From Bacteroidaceae bacterium (lineage in GTDB: Bacteria; Bacteroidota; Bacteroidia; Bacteroidales; Bacteroidaceae): 40,575 bases of DNA. A program made the translations under genes and the position numbers. This document shows, piece by piece, positions 39,726 to 40,575 of the stretch. A model generated the notes under the pieces. That model saw only the letters and a program-made list of their open reading frames with translations. It had not been told where the DNA came from and did no database searches. The stretch lies in assembly GCA_900772575.1 (NCBI GenBank), contig CAAHEN010000046.1, positions 1 through 40,575 on the forward strand, in the 5' to 3' direction. Each line of letters begins with the position of its first letter. Position 1 is the first letter of the stretch.

Positions 39726-40575
39726 TCAGCCCTTGAGCACGCCGAGTTCCTTGCCCACTTTGATGAAGGCGGCGATGCACTTGTCGAGGTGCTCGCGCTC
39801 GTGGCCGGCGGAGAGCTGGACGCGGATGCGGGCCTGGTCCTTCGGCACGACGGGATAGTAGAAGCCCGTGACGTAGATGCCTTCTTCCTGCATCTTCTGG
39901 GCGTAGACCTGCGAGAGCTTGGCGTCGTAGAGCATGACGGCGCAGATGGCGCTCTGCGTCGGCTTGATGTCGAAGCCAGAGGCGATCATCTTCTCACGGA
40001 AGTAGTTGACATTGTCGACGAGCTTGTCGTGCAGGGCGTTGCTCTCCTTGAGAATCTTGAAGGTCTCGAGGGCGGCGCCGACGATGGCCGGGGCCACACT
40101 GTTGGAGAAGAGGTAGGGGCGGCTGCGCTGGCGGAGCATGTCGATGATCTCCTTGCGACCGGTGGTGAAGCCACCCATGGCACCGCCGAAGGCCTTGCCG
40201 AGCGTGCCGGTGTAGATGTCCACGCGGCCATAGGTGTTGAAGAAGTCGCTCACGCCGTGTCCCGTCGGGCCGACGACACCGGCGGAGTGGCTCTCGTCGA
40301 CCATGACGAGGGCGTCATACTTCTCGGCCAGGTCGCAGATCTTGTCGATCGGGGCCACGTTGCCGTCCATGGAGAAGACACCGTCGGTGACGATGACGCG
40401 GAAGCGCTGTTCCTGCGCGGCCTGCAGCTGGCGCTCGAGGTCGGCCATGTCAGCGTTGGCATAGCGGTAGCGCTTGGCCTTGCAGAGGCGCACGCCGTCG
40501 ATGATGGAGGCGTGGTTGAGGGCGTCGGAGATAATGGCGTCGTCGGCTGTGAGCAACGGCTCGAACACACCGCCG
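39726..40575 (-). CDS. kbl: Glycine C-acetyltransferase (2-amino-3-ketobutyrate CoA ligase), 5' end cut off
   Basis: This PLP enzyme of the alpha-oxoamine synthase family converts 2-amino-3-ketobutyrate and CoA to glycine and acetyl-CoA in threonine breakdown. About 282 residues are visible of a usual 395; the frame stays open to the window edge, so the N-terminus is missing because of the window and not because of a mutation. Visible motifs are DALNHASIIDGVRLCKAKRY, VTDGVFSMDGNVAPID, MVDESHSAGVVGPTGHGVSD and the PLP lysine motif TGTLGKAFGGAMGG. KBL is favoured over 8-amino-7-oxononanoate synthase (BioF) by KAKRYRYANADMADLE and the ending. The gene stops 44 bp before element copy 2. Confidence 0.92.
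   Translation of the reverse strand, partial: GGVFEPLLTADDAIISDALNHASIIDGVRLCKAKRYRYANADMADLERQLQAAQEQRFRVIVTDGVFSMDGNVAPIDKICDLAEKYDALVMVDESHSAGVVGPTGHGVSDFFNTYGRVDIYTGTLGKAFGGAMGGFTTGRKEIIDMLRQRSRPYLFSNSVAPAIVGAALETFKILKESNALHDKLVDNVNYFREKMIASGFDIKPTQSAICAVMLYDAKLSQVYAQKMQEEGIYVTGFYYPVVPKDQARIRVQLSAGHEREHLDKCIAAFIKVGKELGVLKG

Overview
The window looks like a GC-rich chromosome segment of a Bacteroidales bacterium, most likely Prevotellaceae. The reasons are: promoters of the Bacteroidetes type (TTTG or TTG, 19-20 nt, then TAnnTTTG) in front of many genes; a SusC/SusD pair; DUF4252, DUF3467 and DUF4492 proteins; two ECF sigma/anti-sigma modules; a large protein ending in a type-IX-secretion-like C-terminal signal; and carboxynorspermidine-route spermidine synthesis. 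No tRNA, rRNA, CRISPR, IS element or prophage was recognised. Most genes lie on the minus strand.

Layout from left to right: gyrB (76-2031); cysK with an orphan LuxR-type response regulator (2181-3817); an ECF sigma unit read leftwards (sigma, anti-sigma, DUF4252, CotH-like kinase, plug-and-barrel outer-membrane protein; 4001-10741); a 1144-residue secreted F5/8C protein (11019-14453); a 1.4-kb gene-poor region full of palindromes, tandem repeats and a 341-bp dispersed element (14454-15850); DUF3467; ompA-like (+) and carboxynorspermidine dehydrogenase (+); a PurF paralogue without the N-terminal nucleophile cysteine; a second, compact ECF sigma/anti-sigma/DUF4252 operon (21310-22827); a housekeeping operon of acetyltransferase, parE, coaD and S41 protease (23017-28429); a DUF4492-cydA-cydB-Rpn nuclease operon (28560-32437); a SusC/SusD/lipoprotein locus (32616-38424); a second gene-poor repeat region holding an inverted copy of the 341-bp element (38425-39725); and the 3' part of kbl, cut by the window end.

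The most unusual thing is the 341-bp element, present at 15372-15712 (+) and 39341-39681 (-). Both copies have exactly the same length and are about four-fifths identical by hand alignment. Each carries, in fixed order, a complete Bacteroidetes promoter (TTG-N20-TATATTTG), a hairpin whose stem is kept despite nine base changes, three 21-bp iterons, a short direct repeat and a second hairpin. It looks like a dispersed element encoding a small structured RNA or a regulatory transcript rather than a protein. I do not recognise it as any described family. Around both copies lies a family of GC-rich palindromes (core CCCCC-GCT-GGGGG), and copy 1 is bracketed by near-identical inverted arms.

Genes that probably work together are: DUF4492 with CydAB in low-oxygen respiration; SusC with SusD and the third lipoprotein in glycan or peptide capture; each ECF sigma with its anti-sigma and DUF4252 partner in envelope regulation, both seemingly autoregulated from GnAAC-N16-(n)TC promoters; and DUF4252, CotH and the barrel protein as putative downstream genes of the first sigma factor.
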